64,000 nucleotides of DNA, from positions 1,247,692 through 1,311,691 of the forward strand of contig NZ_BMES01000002.1 of the NCBI RefSeq assembly GCF_014636935.1. Direction: 5' to 3'. Source of the DNA: Alsobacter metallidurans (GTDB taxonomy: Bacteria > Pseudomonadota > Alphaproteobacteria > Rhizobiales > Beijerinckiaceae). The notes below the pieces were generated by a model. That model did no database searches and had not been told where the DNA came from. It saw only the letters and a program-made list of their open reading frames with translations. Both the position numbers and the translations under genes were made by a program. Shown here piece after piece: positions 45,390 to 53,925 of this stretch; positions within the stretch are counted from its first letter, which is position 1, and each line of letters begins with the position of its first letter.

Positions 45390-45515
45390 CCCGCCCCGTA
45401 CGGCGTTTCGGCGCAAGGCGCGTTCTCCGAACGACCGGGATGGCGCACCTAGATCCTTAAAATTTGAACGGTTGCGTTCAGGCCGTCTGAAGAGGCTTTG
45501 AACCATCATCTAGAT

Positions 45516-45640
45516 GTCACGAAGCCACGTGACGGCGCGGCCCCACGCGCCGGGCCCAGCCCACGTTCCCGGCGTGTCCCCACACACCCATCGCCGGGCT
45601 TCTTTGAGCCGGCTCTTGTCCCGAGAGCCGGCTCATCTTT
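45516..45640 (+). ncRNA. Candidate small RNA with stacked hairpins
   Basis: Hairpin 1: GTCACG-AAGCCA-CGTGAC (45516-45533). Directly next, hairpin 2: GGCGCG-GCCCCA-CGCGCC (45534-45551). CGCCGGG (45548-45554) can instead pair with CCCGGCG (45568-45574). Then a C-rich single-stranded stretch (CCCCACACACCCA) and the terminator. Loops and C-rich parts could pair with G-rich ribosome sites. It is 127 bases beyond the PilZ stop. No promoter is clear, and no known family was recognised. Confidence 0.5.
45606..45640 (+). terminator. Rho-independent terminator of the candidate small RNA
   Basis: Perfect 11-bp stem GAGCCGGCTCT / AGAGCCGGCTC with loop TGTCCCG, followed by ATCTTTGTTTTAT. It stands over 200 bases beyond the PilZ gene. 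Confidence 0.85.
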
Positions 45641-45780
45641 GTTTTATCAGGGTTTTTACCTGCGATCGCATGCCGCGGGCGAATGTACGAAGCCCGTTAA
45701 CGATGTCGTAACCAAACGGTTGCACGTCCGGATGCCCTTCTTTACCGTTCATTAACCTTGATGATGGCGGGGCTGGGGCA

Positions 45781-46413
45781 ATGCGGCTTCTTGGGGGCGT
45801 TCTATCCGGGCTGTTTGGGCTCGGGCTGATTGCGAGCGTCGGCGCTCAGGCGTCGAACCCGATCCGGGCGATCCCGGCCGCCGTGTCGCCGACTCCCGTG
45901 CTCGAGGATGTGAAGCCGCCGATAGGCTGGATCGATTTCTGCCCAACCCACGCTGACGATTGCGAAGGCCCGGTCCTCCCGCCCAAGAAAATTACGCTCA
46001 ACGCCGCCACCTGGGGCGAACTCGTCCGCGTGAACCAGCAGGTCAACAGCGACATCGAGCAGGTCGAGGACATCACCCTCTATGGCGTATCCGAGAAGTG
46101 GACCTATCCGGACGCTGGCAAGGGCGATTGCGAGGACATCGCGCTTTTAAAACGCCGCATCCTGATGCGCGAAGGCATGCCCCGGCAGGCGCTGCTGATG
46201 ACCGTGGTGCGCGACGAAACCGGCGCTGGCCACGCAATTCTGACCGTCGTCACGGATCGGGGCGACTTCGTGCTCGACAGCAAGACGTCGCGGGTGATGG
46301 GCTGGGAAGCCACCGGCTACGGGTTCATCAAGCGCCAGTCGCAGGAACACCCCAACCAGTGGGTCAAGCTCGGCGAGCCGGCTCCCTCCGGCCTCATTGT
46401 CGCCGGCCACTAG
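45781..46413 (+). CDS. Transglutaminase-like cysteine peptidase (BTLCP/DUF920), periplasmic
   Basis: 210 residues with signal peptide (GLFGLGLIASVGAQA), then the BTLCP fold. Triad present: Cys117 in AGKGDCEDIALLKRR, His151 in GAGHAILTVV and Asp166 in FVLDSKTS. Relatives include LapG, which cuts surface adhesins under c-di-GMP control. Here a tandem-PilZ gene lies upstream, which fits, but no LapD or adhesin is in the window. Substrate unknown. Confidence 0.88.
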   Translation: MRLLGGVLSGLFGLGLIASVGAQASNPIRAIPAAVSPTPVLEDVKPPIGWIDFCPTHADDCEGPVLPPKKITLNAATWGELVRVNQQVNSDIEQVEDITLYGVSEKWTYPDAGKGDCEDIALLKRRILMREGMPRQALLMTVVRDETGAGHAILTVVTDRGDFVLDSKTSRVMGWEATGYGFIKRQSQEHPNQWVKLGEPAPSGLIVAGH

Positions 46414-46436
46414 CGCATGATGCGAGACAGATTGGG

Positions 46437-46461
46437 AACGGCGGCCCTCGGCTCCGCCGTT
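46437..46461 (+). terminator. Possible terminator after the cysteine peptidase gene
   Basis: 8-bp stem AACGGCGG / CCGCCGTT with a nine-base loop, only two T after it. Weak. Confidence 0.4.
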
Positions 46462-46489
46462 TCGCGTCGTTAGGCCGAGGTGACGGCCG

Positions 46490-47029
46490 CTACTCGGCCA
46501 CGTCGATCCGGCGCAGGCCCTTGGCGTAGCGTTTCCAGTTATCGACATAATGCTGGGCGGTCGCGCGCAACCGCTCCACACCAGTTTCGTCGAGTTGGCG
46601 GATCGCCCGGGCGGGAGAGCCGACGATCAGCGATCCGTCAGGAAACTCCTTGCCCTCGGTGACGAGCGCGTTCGCGCCCACCAGGCAACCACGGCCAATC
46701 TTCGCGCCATTGAGGATTGTGGCGCCCATTCCGATGAGCGATCCGTCGCCGACCGTGCAGCCATGCAGGATGGCGTGGTGCCCCACCGTGACGTCCTCCC
46801 CGATCACCATAGGGAATCCCATGTCGGTGTGCAGCAGCGAGGTTTCCTGAATGTTGCTCCGCGCGCCGATACGAATCCACTCGTTGTCGCCGCGCAGCAC
46901 GGACCCGAACCAGATGCTCACGTCTTCGGACAACTCGACGCCGCCAATCAGATGCGCGTCCGGCGCGATCCAGTAAGTCCCGGGCGCTGGAAGCGTGGGC
47001 TGGCGGCCATCGAGAGAGTAGATCGGCAT
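46490..47029 (-). CDS. Gamma-carbonic anhydrase family protein
   Basis: 179 residues forming a left-handed beta-helix of hexapeptide repeats: [40 protein letters not shown], with the metal His residues (LLHTD and [11 protein letters not shown]). Trimers of this fold are carbonic anhydrases or related (YrdA/PaaY type). The C-terminal helical tail ([21 protein letters not shown]) is typical. Activity is not certain, as many bacterial members are inactive in assay. Cytosolic. Confidence 0.92.
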   Translation of the reverse strand: MPIYSLDGRQPTLPAPGTYWIAPDAHLIGGVELSEDVSIWFGSVLRGDNEWIRIGARSNIQETSLLHTDMGFPMVIGEDVTVGHHAILHGCTVGDGSLIGMGATILNGAKIGRGCLVGANALVTEGKEFPDGSLIVGSPARAIRQLDETGVERLRATAQHYVDNWKRYAKGLRRIDVAE

Positions 47030-47099
47030 GAGACGGCTCCGGCTGTTTTGCGTTCGCCGAATGGACGGCGGGCCGCCCGGTCCGTCAAGGGCCAGGCGT

Positions 47100-47435
47100 T
47101 CAGGAGCCGAGGATCGCGATCGCCATATCGAGGATCACGCGCCCGCACGCGAGCCCCCACAGGCATGCGATCATGGTGGCGAGGGCCACGAATCCGATGC
47201 GCCGGCGATCCTTGCGCCGTCCGCGCACGGTGTTGCGCAGGATGATGAAGGGCGCGGTCAGCACCACTAACGGGACGGACGCCACCGCCCTCGCTCCCCC
47301 GGTTTCCAGAAGCGTGAAACTCGCCCGCCGCTCCGTCATGGCCTCGAAGCCGGTGGCCACCATGCCGGCGGCCGCAATGCCGATGGCGAGCGCCTTAAAA
47401 GCTTCGATGGAGTCGAACGAGAGCGAAACGGGCAC
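47100..47435 (-). CDS. Small membrane protein (DUF6949-like?)
   Basis: 111 residues with three hydrophobic segments (about 13-32, 46-66 and 80-108) separated by a basic stretch RRKDRRRI. Inner membrane. It resembles small Rhizobiales membrane proteins of unknown function; the family name is only a possibility from memory. It follows the carbonic anhydrase gene divergently and has no clear partner. Confidence 0.7.
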   Translation of the reverse strand: MPVSLSFDSIEAFKALAIGIAAAGMVATGFEAMTERRASFTLLETGGARAVASVPLVVLTAPFIILRNTVRGRRKDRRRIGFVALATMIACLWGLACGRVILDMAIAILGS

Positions 47436-47547
47436 GCAGAAACCTCCGACGGCCCGAGTTGAGCCGGCGCGTTCATTATGCGGGCCTTAAGGGTTGGTTA
47501 AAGATGTTCCTTCAGATTTGGTTAAGGCTGACCGGAGTTCTGCGTCC

Positions 47548-48276
47548 ATGCCCCCCGCCTCCTCCTTGTCTGACACGGTCGCGTATGCGCGCCGGACCGC
47601 CACGGCAGTCGCGGCCCCTGCGCCCGAGACCCACACTTTGCGGGCCGCTGCGCTCGTGCTTGCCGGCGGCCTCGTGGTCGGCTCCAGCGCGTTTGCGTTT
47701 TCGGCGTTGCGCCCCGAACCCGCACGGCTCGTGACCGCCTCGGTCGGCCGGGTTTCGGTTTCGGTCCCGTCGCAGTTGATCCGCAATCCGGCACAGCGCA
47801 AGGACGGTCCGCGACAACGCCTCGACCTTGCGCTTTCCTGGCCGAACCTCGACGCCGCCAAGCCGGTCGCGCCGGCCGCTGCCGCCAAGGCCCCGCTGGC
47901 GCTCGGCGACGTACTGCTGGTCACGATCTTGCAGGCCGACGACGGGCCGGACGCGGGAACGCGCGCGGCGGAGCTCTATGGCCGGTATCTGGAAAGCGCC
48001 GTGGAGGAAGGACCCGGCGGGCTGATCAGCCGACGCTTTCGCGCCAAATCGCCCTACGCGGGCGAACAGCTGTTGTTGGCCCCTCCGGACGGGCGACGCT
48101 TCGCCGCCCGCTGCGACGTCGAAGGCCGGGCGGCCGATGGGTTGCCCGACGTCTGCATCGCGGAATTTCGCCGGGACGGGCTGGATATCCAGATGCGGAT
48201 GGAGTCGCGGCTGCTGGAGCACTGGGAGGCGATCGACGAGCGCTTGCGCCGCCTCCTCGACAAGATCATCGGCTGA
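47548..48276 (+). CDS. Single-pass membrane protein of unknown function
   Basis: 242 residues. One transmembrane helix at about 35-55 (AAALVLAGGLVVGSSAFAFSAL), so an inner-membrane anchor with a periplasmic C-terminal part (RLDLALSWPNLD...ALGDVLLVTILQADD...). No enzyme motif. The frame is open from TTG 47494, but ATG 47548 with CGGAG about 11 bases ahead is more likely. It ends eight bases before the convergent DUF3126 gene. Confidence 0.75.
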   Translation: MPPASSLSDTVAYARRTATAVAAPAPETHTLRAAALVLAGGLVVGSSAFAFSALRPEPARLVTASVGRVSVSVPSQLIRNPAQRKDGPRQRLDLALSWPNLDAAKPVAPAAAAKAPLALGDVLLVTILQADDGPDAGTRAAELYGRYLESAVEEGPGGLISRRFRAKSPYAGEQLLLAPPDGRRFAARCDVEGRAADGLPDVCIAEFRRDGLDIQMRMESRLLEHWEAIDERLRRLLDKIIG

Positions 48277-48284
48277 CGGAGGGC

Positions 48285-48497
48285 TCAGCCCTCCAGGTCG
48301 ACGTCCAGGATCGACATGTTGAACGCGTAGGAGCGGTCGCCGTCTTCGTCATCGAGCGACAGGATGCCCACGAACTCGTCGCCGATCATCACCTCGGCCG
48401 AGTCGGTCTTCTTGGGCCGCGCCACCACCTTGATGGTGTTGTTGTTGAACAGCCGCCGGAAATAGTCCTGCAGCTTGGCGAGTTCTGTCTTGTCCAT
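48285..48497 (-). CDS. DUF3126 family protein
   Basis: 70-residue protein (MDKTELAKLQDYFRRLFNNN...SAEVMIGDEFVGILSLDDEDGD). It is a small conserved alphaproteobacterial protein of unknown function found next to cysE. Here it lies about 100 bases downstream of cysE on the same strand, and so is probably co-transcribed. Cytosolic. Confidence 0.88.
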   Translation of the reverse strand: MDKTELAKLQDYFRRLFNNNTIKVVARPKKTDSAEVMIGDEFVGILSLDDEDGDRSYAFNMSILDVDLEG

Positions 48498-48600
48498 CGT
48501 CTGGGCCTCTACGGCGGCGGTGGGCGCAGCCGTTTCGTGGGGAGGGACTTGCCATGCTCCGCCCGGCCCCGCAAGGCCGGCGGACGCACAGGAGCGGGCG

Positions 48601-49455
48601 TCAGGCTTCCGGAATGTCGCTTCCGAGCTTCTCGGCGAGCAGCTGGTCCATGCTGCGGGCGGGCTCGGCGCAGCCGGCGCTGCCCACGACCTGGGCGGGA
48701 ACGCCCGCCACCGTGGTGTTGCGCGGCACGGGCTTCAGCACCACAGAGCCGGCCGCCACGCGGGCGCACTGGCCGATCTCGATGTTGCCCAGGATCTTCG
48801 CCCCGGCGCCGATCAGCACGCCCTGCCGGATCTTGGGATGGCGATCGCCGCGCTCCTTGCCGGTGCCGCCCAGCGTCACATCCTGCAGCATCGAGACATT
48901 GTCCTCGATCACGGCCGTGTAGCCCACCACGAGCCCGGTGGCGTGGTCGAGGAAGATGCCGCGGCCCATGCGGGCATTGGGGTGGATGTCGGTCTGGAAC
49001 ACCTCGGACGAGCGGCTCTGCAGGTACAGCGCGAGGTCCTTGCGGCCAACCTGCCACAGCGCATGCGCCAAGCGATGCGTCTGAATGGCGTGGAAGCCCT
49101 TGAAATACAGCACCGGCTCGATGAACCGCTGGCAGGCGGGATCGCGGTCCGCCACCGCCATGATGTCGGCACGGAACGCCTCCGCGATGGAGGGATCGTG
49201 GTGGATCACGTCCATGAAGGTCTGGACGATGAGCTCGCTCGACACCGCCGGGTGGCTGAGCCGCGCTGCGACGCGGTGCACCACCGCGGATTCGAGCGTG
49301 TCGTGGTTCACGATGGTGGACACGATGAAGCTCGCCAGCGTCGGTTCGCGCCGGACGATTTCGTCCGCCTCCTCGCGGATGCGGCTCCACACGGGATCGA
49401 CCCGCTCGACACGCGGACTGCGAACAACGCCTTGGCTGAAACCGTGAGCGGACAT
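48601..49455 (-). CDS. cysE: Serine O-acetyltransferase
   Basis: 284 residues. Transfers acetyl from acetyl-CoA to L-serine for cysteine synthesis. The N-terminal helical domain (about 1-170) with HRVAARLSHPAVSS and CQRFIEPVLYFKGFHAIQTHRLAHALW is followed by left-handed beta-helix repeats: IHPNARMGRGIFLDHATGLVVGYTAVIEDNVSMLQDVTLGG, with catalytic His in HATGLVVG. Length suits the family. Followed by DUF3126. Confidence 0.95.
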   Translation of the reverse strand: MSAHGFSQGVVRSPRVERVDPVWSRIREEADEIVRREPTLASFIVSTIVNHDTLESAVVHRVAARLSHPAVSSELIVQTFMDVIHHDPSIAEAFRADIMAVADRDPACQRFIEPVLYFKGFHAIQTHRLAHALWQVGRKDLALYLQSRSSEVFQTDIHPNARMGRGIFLDHATGLVVGYTAVIEDNVSMLQDVTLGGTGKERGDRHPKIRQGVLIGAGAKILGNIEIGQCARVAAGSVVLKPVPRNTTVAGVPAQVVGSAGCAEPARSMDQLLAEKLGSDIPEA

Positions 49456-49659
49456 GCGCCCTCCGACGACAAAGACGCCGCCTCGCAGGGCGCGACGCGG
49501 CTTGGTGGATCATCTCACATCTAGGGTCGCGCCGCACGCCCGCCAATGGGCGGCCGAGCGGGACGTCGCGCGCCTTGAATCATCGCGTGAGCGACCCGCG
49601 ACGGTGCTTCAGGCGGCGCCCGCAACCGATTCAGAAGATTCAGCTTCCGCCGGCGCCGC

Positions 49660-50424
49660 TCAGGGCCGGCGCGCCAGAAACGCCAGCACGGCTTCCTTGT
49701 GGGTGCGGTCCCCCACCGCGAGATTGTGATCGCGCCCCGGAATCGCAAAAGCCTCCGCGCCCGGGATCAGGTCCGCGAGCGCATGCGGGTCGCCGGCGAC
49801 GTCGTCCTTGGTTCCCACCGACACCAGCACGGGCAGTCGGATGGCTCCGACCTGCTCACGCGTCAGCGTCTGGCGCGAACCGCGGATGCAGGCCGCGAGC
49901 GCCGTGAGGTCGCTGCCGGTCTGCTCCGCAAAGGCGCGGAACATGCGCTGCATCGGGTCCTTAAGCGCCTCCACGGAGGGCGCCTCCATGGCGTCCGCGA
50001 TGCCGAGCGGCAGGCCTACGCCCTCGACGAGATGGATGCCCAGGCCGCCCAGCAGGGCCGACCGCACTCGGTGCGGGTGCGCCAACGCCAGATGCGCGGT
50101 GATCCGAGCGCCCATTGAATAGCCCATCACGTCGGCCCGCTTGATGCCGAGGTGGTCCATGAGGCGCCGCACGTCCTCGGCCATGATGTCGGAGGAGTAG
50201 TCCGCCGCGTCATGCGGCTTGTCGCTCTGCCCGTGGCCGCGATTGTCGAGCGCCACCACCCGGAAGCCGGCGCGGTTCAGCGTCTTCACCCACAGCGTGT
50301 TGACCCAGTTCACCGCATGGCTGGAGGCAAAGCCGTGCACCAGCACGATGGGGTCGCCCGCGCCCTCCTCGGACGGCTGGTCGATGAAGGCGATGCGCAC
50401 GCCCGCGGAATCGAAGAACTGCAT
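49660..50424 (-). CDS. Alpha/beta hydrolase
   Basis: 254 residues, cytoplasmic. Begins MQFFDSAGVRIAFIDQPSEEG, oxyanion HGFASSHAVNW, nucleophile Ser in VMGYSMGARITAHLAL, acidic Asp in VLVSVGTKDDVAGD, and His in AIPGRDHNLAVGD, so the triad is complete. Resembles esterase/BioH- or proline iminopeptidase-like hydrolases. Substrate unknown. Divergent from the zinc-finger gene. Confidence 0.92.
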   Translation of the reverse strand: MQFFDSAGVRIAFIDQPSEEGAGDPIVLVHGFASSHAVNWVNTLWVKTLNRAGFRVVALDNRGHGQSDKPHDAADYSSDIMAEDVRRLMDHLGIKRADVMGYSMGARITAHLALAHPHRVRSALLGGLGIHLVEGVGLPLGIADAMEAPSVEALKDPMQRMFRAFAEQTGSDLTALAACIRGSRQTLTREQVGAIRLPVLVSVGTKDDVAGDPHALADLIPGAEAFAIPGRDHNLAVGDRTHKEAVLAFLARRP

Positions 50425-50596
50425 GGGGGCTCCGGCGGCAGGAAAGAGCGCGACCGTAGTGCAGCCGCCCGCCGGCCCGCAACCCGCGCCGGGCGCAGAC
50501 CCGCCCTTCGATCCACTAGCGGAGGGCCGCCCGCTTGATTATGGTGCGCCGCAAATCATTGGGCGCAGCGCCTGTGGCGCAATCCGGAGCAGCATC

Positions 50597-50845
50597 ATGG
50601 CCGATGTCGGCGTTCCCCACTTCCAGAATGACGTCGGCGCGCCGGCCATCCGCATCGCCGCGCGCGAGTTCATGTGCATCGGCGCCCGTCCGCCCTTCGA
50701 CCACCCGCACGTCTTCCTCGACATGGGCTCGGACGACGAGATCCTGTGCGGCTACTGCTCGACCCTGTTCAAGTACGACCCCAGCCTCCACGGCGCCGAG
50801 ACGGTTCCGCCCGGCTGCTCCTACGAGACGCCCAAGGCGGCCTGA
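50597..50845 (+). CDS. Zinc-finger domain protein (NDUFS6-like)
   Basis: 82 residues. The four ligands are visible: CIGARPPFDHPHVFLDMG then DDEILCGYCSTLF (Cys, His, Cys, Cys), a CHCC zinc site as in NDUFS6/NUMM of complex I. In alphaproteobacteria this small gene is widespread and may be an accessory complex I subunit. Frame is open much further upstream (over a hydrolase gene), but the family begins here. It ends 60 bases before the monooxygenase gene. Confidence 0.88.
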   Translation: MADVGVPHFQNDVGAPAIRIAAREFMCIGARPPFDHPHVFLDMGSDDEILCGYCSTLFKYDPSLHGAETVPPGCSYETPKAA

Positions 50846-50905
50846 CCTGATGGCGCCGCAGGCGCCCGCCCTTCCCCCTCAGGTCCCCCCGACGGACCCA
50901 CCCGC

Positions 50906-52111
50906 ATGACACCGCAACCGGACGGCCCCGCGCCGATCCTGATCGCCGGAGCCGGCATTGGAGGGCTCACGGCCGCGCTCGCGCTGGCCCGCGCCGGCCA
51001 TCCCGTGACGGTGCTGGAGCGTCGCACCCGCGTCGAGGAAGTCGGGGCCGGCATTCAGCTCTCCCCCAACGCGTCGCGCGTGCTGATCGAGCTCGGCCTC
51101 GGCCCGGCGCTGGGGCGCGCCGCCGGCGAACCCAACCGGCTTGTGGTGCGCAACGGCCGCTCCGGCCGCCAGCTCGCCGAGATGCCGTTCGGCGACGCCA
51201 TGCGCCAGCGCTACGGCGCGCCCTACTACGTCGTGCATCGCGCCGACCTGCAGACCCTGCTTCTGGACGCCGTGCGCGGCCTGCCCAACGTCCGGCTGGT
51301 GTTTGGCCGCACTGTCACGAGCGCCGACACGGAGGGCGACGGCGTCACCGTGGTGGCGGAAGCCTCCAACGGCCCGGAAACCCACCGCGCCGCCCTGCTG
51401 ATCGGCTCCGACGGCATCTGGTCCCGCGTCGCCGCCGCGGTGGGCGACACAACCGAAGCGACCTTCACCGGCTACGTGGCCTGGCGCGCCACCCTGCCCA
51501 TCGAGGCCGCGCCGGCGCGCTTCCAGGGCCAGGAGACCGGCCTCTGGCTCGGCTCCGACGCCCACCTCGTCCACTATCCGCTGCGTGGCGGGCGTATCGT
51601 CAACGTCGTGGCCGTAATGCGTGACCGTGACGCCGAAAAGGGCTGGTCGCGCCCCGGCGACGCCGAAACTTCGCGCCGGCGCTTCGGCGCCTGGGCGCCC
51701 GAGCTCGGCGGCCTCCTGTCGCGCCTCGACGACTGGCAGGTCTGGTCGCTGTTCGATCGCCAGCCGCGCCAGACATGGGCGCAGGGCCGCATCGCGCTGC
51801 TCGGCGACGCCGCTCACCCGGTGCTGCCCTTCCTGGCGCAGGGCGGCGCGCTCGCGATCGAGGACGCCGCCGTGTTGGCGCGCGAACTCGCGCGCACGCC
51901 CTGGGACGCGCCCGGCGCGCTGCGCGCCTACCACGCCAAGCGCCACGCGCGCGCCCGCAAGGTCCAGGCGACATCGCGCCAGAACGCCAGCACGTACCAC
52001 CTCGCCGGCCCCTTCGCGCTGGCCCGCAACCTCGTGATGGGCCGTCTCTCCGGCCCCCGCCTGATGCAGCGTTACGACTGGCTCTACGGCTGGAAACCCG
52101 ACGACGCCTGA
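50906..52111 (+). CDS. FAD-dependent monooxygenase (salicylate hydroxylase-like)
   Basis: 401 residues. FAD site GAGIGGLTAALALARAGH at the N-terminus, DG-type motif LIGSDGIWSRVAA, and the second FAD motif GDAAHPVLPFLAQGGALAIEDA. These define aromatic hydroxylases of the PHBH fold, which hydroxylate phenolic or other rings with NAD(P)H and O2. Substrate unknown (3-hydroxybenzoate or salicylate are family options). No aromatic degradation genes lie near. Cytoplasmic. Confidence 0.9.
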   Translation: MTPQPDGPAPILIAGAGIGGLTAALALARAGHPVTVLERRTRVEEVGAGIQLSPNASRVLIELGLGPALGRAAGEPNRLVVRNGRSGRQLAEMPFGDAMRQRYGAPYYVVHRADLQTLLLDAVRGLPNVRLVFGRTVTSADTEGDGVTVVAEASNGPETHRAALLIGSDGIWSRVAAAVGDTTEATFTGYVAWRATLPIEAAPARFQGQETGLWLGSDAHLVHYPLRGGRIVNVVAVMRDRDAEKGWSRPGDAETSRRRFGAWAPELGGLLSRLDDWQVWSLFDRQPRQTWAQGRIALLGDAAHPVLPFLAQGGALAIEDAAVLARELARTPWDAPGALRAYHAKRHARARKVQATSRQNASTYHLAGPFALARNLVMGRLSGPRLMQRYDWLYGWKPDDA

Positions 52112-52161
52112 ACGCCTTGCATTCCGCCCTGCGCCTCGGCAAACAGGGGCGCCGCAAGGCT

Positions 52162-52237
52162 GGCCCCGTAGTCCAACGGCAGAGACAGGCGACTTAAAAT
52201 CGCTACAGTGTCGGTTCGAGTCCGACCGGGGCCACCA
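52162..52237 (+). tRNA. Unusual type-I tRNA with anticodon UAA (Leu codon UUA)
   Basis: 76 bases. Acceptor GGCCCCG/CGGGGCC, D-stem G10-C25, U11-A24, C12-G23 with C13-A22 mismatch, anticodon loop CTTAAAA (anticodon TAA at 52195-52197), five-base variable loop ACAGT, T-stem GTCGG/CCGAC, A73 and encoded CCA. By anticodon it is Leu, yet bacterial Leu tRNAs have a long variable arm; this does not. Position 21 is G instead of the usual A. The canonical class II Leu tRNA is not seen in the window. I recall phage tRNAs of this architecture but am unsure. Confidence 0.88.
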
Positions 52238-52261
52238 CGATGCTTGCCGCGGGCGGCGGCT

Positions 52262-53848
52262 TCACAGCAACGGCCGCAGCTGCCGCACCATCTCGGCCGT
52301 GCCGGCGAAGTCGATCTTGCCCGAGCCCGTCACCGGGATGCTGGACAGCACCAGGACGGCCTTCGGGGCCCAGAGCTCGGGGTAGCCCTGCTGCTGCGCG
52401 TAGGCCAGCAGCGCGCCGCGGTCAGCTTCGGGGCGGTCGGTGGCGAGCACGATCTGCTCGCCCTTGCGGGCGTCCGGCAGGCTGACGGCGACGTGGGTGG
52501 AGCCGGGCCAGAGCGCGGAGGCGAGCGATTCGATGGCGGCCAGCGACACCATCTCGCCGCCGATCTTGGCGAAGCGCTTGGCGCGGCCCTGGATGCGCAC
52601 GAAGCCGTCAGCGTCCACCGTGACGATGTCGCCCGTGTCGTGCCAGCCGCCCTCGGGCGGGGCCAAAATCCCCGGCCTGTCGGCTAGGATGTAGCCCGCC
52701 ATCACGTTGGGGCCGCGCACCAGGAGCTTGCCTCCCTCGTGCAGCCCCTCCACGGGCTCCAGCTTGTGCTCCATGCCGGGCAGGAAGCGCCCCACCGAGC
52801 CGGGGCGGTTGTCGAAGGTCTGGTTCACGGCGATCACGGGCGAGCATTCGGTCGCGCCGTAGCCTTCCAGGATCACCGTGGACGAGGCCTCCCAGAGCTT
52901 GCGCGTCTGCTCGCGCACCCGCTCGGCCCCGGCCACCACCACGTCGACGCTGTCGAGGTCGCCGGGCTCCGCCGCCTTGGCCCAGCCCTGCAGAAACGTG
53001 TCGGTGCCGAACAGGATGCTGGCCGAAACCGCCTTGGCGAGCTTGGGCACCTGCCGGTAGTGCAGCGGGCTCGGGTAGAGTACGGCCTTCATGCCGCCGA
53101 GCAGCGGCAGCATGAGGCCGCCCGTGAGGCCGTAGCTGTGAAACACCGGCAGCGGGTTCAGCACTACGCGCTCCGACGACAGCGGCGGCGAACCGATATG
53201 CGCCTCGATCTGCCGGACGTTGCTGATCAGGTTGGCGCTGGAGAGCACCACCGCCTTGGGCTTGCCTTCCGACCCGGAGGTGAACAGCACCACCGCGCCC
53301 TCGTCCGGCCCCAGCGCGTGGCGCGAATGGGCGAGCCGCGGATACCACGAGCGCAGGAGCCCCTTCAGCTTGTCGAAGGAGGTGATCTCGGCCCGCACGT
53401 CCTCCAGGTACAGAATGCGCAGCGGCCGCGCGCCCTCCCCGTCGCCGGCTGAAAGCCCGGCCACCACCTCGTCGAGCTTGCCGGTCTCCACGAAGCGGCG
53501 CGACGTCACCACGGTCTCGATCTCGACCGTGCGGGCCGCCGAGCGCAGGTTGGCGAGCCCGGCCGTGAAGTTCAGCATGGCGGCGACCCGCCCGAAGGCG
53601 CTGAGCCCCAGGATCACGATCGCTACGGCGTTGACGTTGGGCAAAAGCACGCCCACGGCCTCGCCGTGGCGGCTTTCGGCCGCGAGGCGCCGGCCGATCA
53701 CGAAGCTGGCCAGGATCAGCCGGCCATAGGACAGCGGGCTGCGCTCGGGATCCTCCAGGATCAGCTTGCCGCCGCCATGCAGGTCGGCGGCGTCCAGCAG
53801 CGCGCGAAACAGCGATTTGCGGGTGGAGGCGGGATCGAAGGTTGTCAC
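52262..53848 (-). CDS. AMP-dependent acyl-CoA/acyl-ACP synthetase (Aas C-terminal-like)
   Basis: 528 residues. Adenylates a fatty acid and transfers it to CoA or ACP. Motif A: VVLFTSGSEGKPKAVVL; then NPLPVFHSYGLTGGLMLPLLGG, EGYGATECSPVIAVN and the hinge DTGDIVTVDADGFVRIQGR. C-terminal lysine region: TGSGKIDFAG. The pattern is nearest to the synthetase half of Aas, without the acyltransferase half. Substrate chain length unknown. It is convergent with the tRNA gene. Cytoplasmic or membrane-peripheral. Confidence 0.88.
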   Translation of the reverse strand: MTTFDPASTRKSLFRALLDAADLHGGGKLILEDPERSPLSYGRLILASFVIGRRLAAESRHGEAVGVLLPNVNAVAIVILGLSAFGRVAAMLNFTAGLANLRSAARTVEIETVVTSRRFVETGKLDEVVAGLSAGDGEGARPLRILYLEDVRAEITSFDKLKGLLRSWYPRLAHSRHALGPDEGAVVLFTSGSEGKPKAVVLSSANLISNVRQIEAHIGSPPLSSERVVLNPLPVFHSYGLTGGLMLPLLGGMKAVLYPSPLHYRQVPKLAKAVSASILFGTDTFLQGWAKAAEPGDLDSVDVVVAGAERVREQTRKLWEASSTVILEGYGATECSPVIAVNQTFDNRPGSVGRFLPGMEHKLEPVEGLHEGGKLLVRGPNVMAGYILADRPGILAPPEGGWHDTGDIVTVDADGFVRIQGRAKRFAKIGGEMVSLAAIESLASALWPGSTHVAVSLPDARKGEQIVLATDRPEADRGALLAYAQQQGYPELWAPKAVLVLSSIPVTGSGKIDFAGTAEMVRQLRPLL

Positions 53849-53925
53849 GCGGGCGCCGATCCTCAGGCAGGGACGCGCACGCTAGCGTGTCGCGCCCCCG
53901 GAGGGAAAGCGAAAGGCGCGCCGCC

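Larger units (their letters stand above)
45390..45780. other. 391-base gap without a protein gene; holds three hairpins and a terminator on the plus strand
   Basis: No convincing gene. The plus strand has two adjacent perfect hairpins (45516-45551), a third alternative pairing and a strong terminator (45606-45640), that is, the shape of a small RNA. The rest toward 45780 is leader of the peptidase gene. Confidence 0.6.

Noticed and set aside
45498-45755. Plus-strand frame of 85 codons in the gap after the PilZ gene
   Set aside because: It crosses perfect hairpins and a terminator, and its product has no signal or domain.
52162-52237. The tRNA as an attachment site of an integrated element
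   Set aside because: Flanking genes are ordinary chromosomal genes; I saw no integrase and no repeated 3' end of the tRNA in the window.
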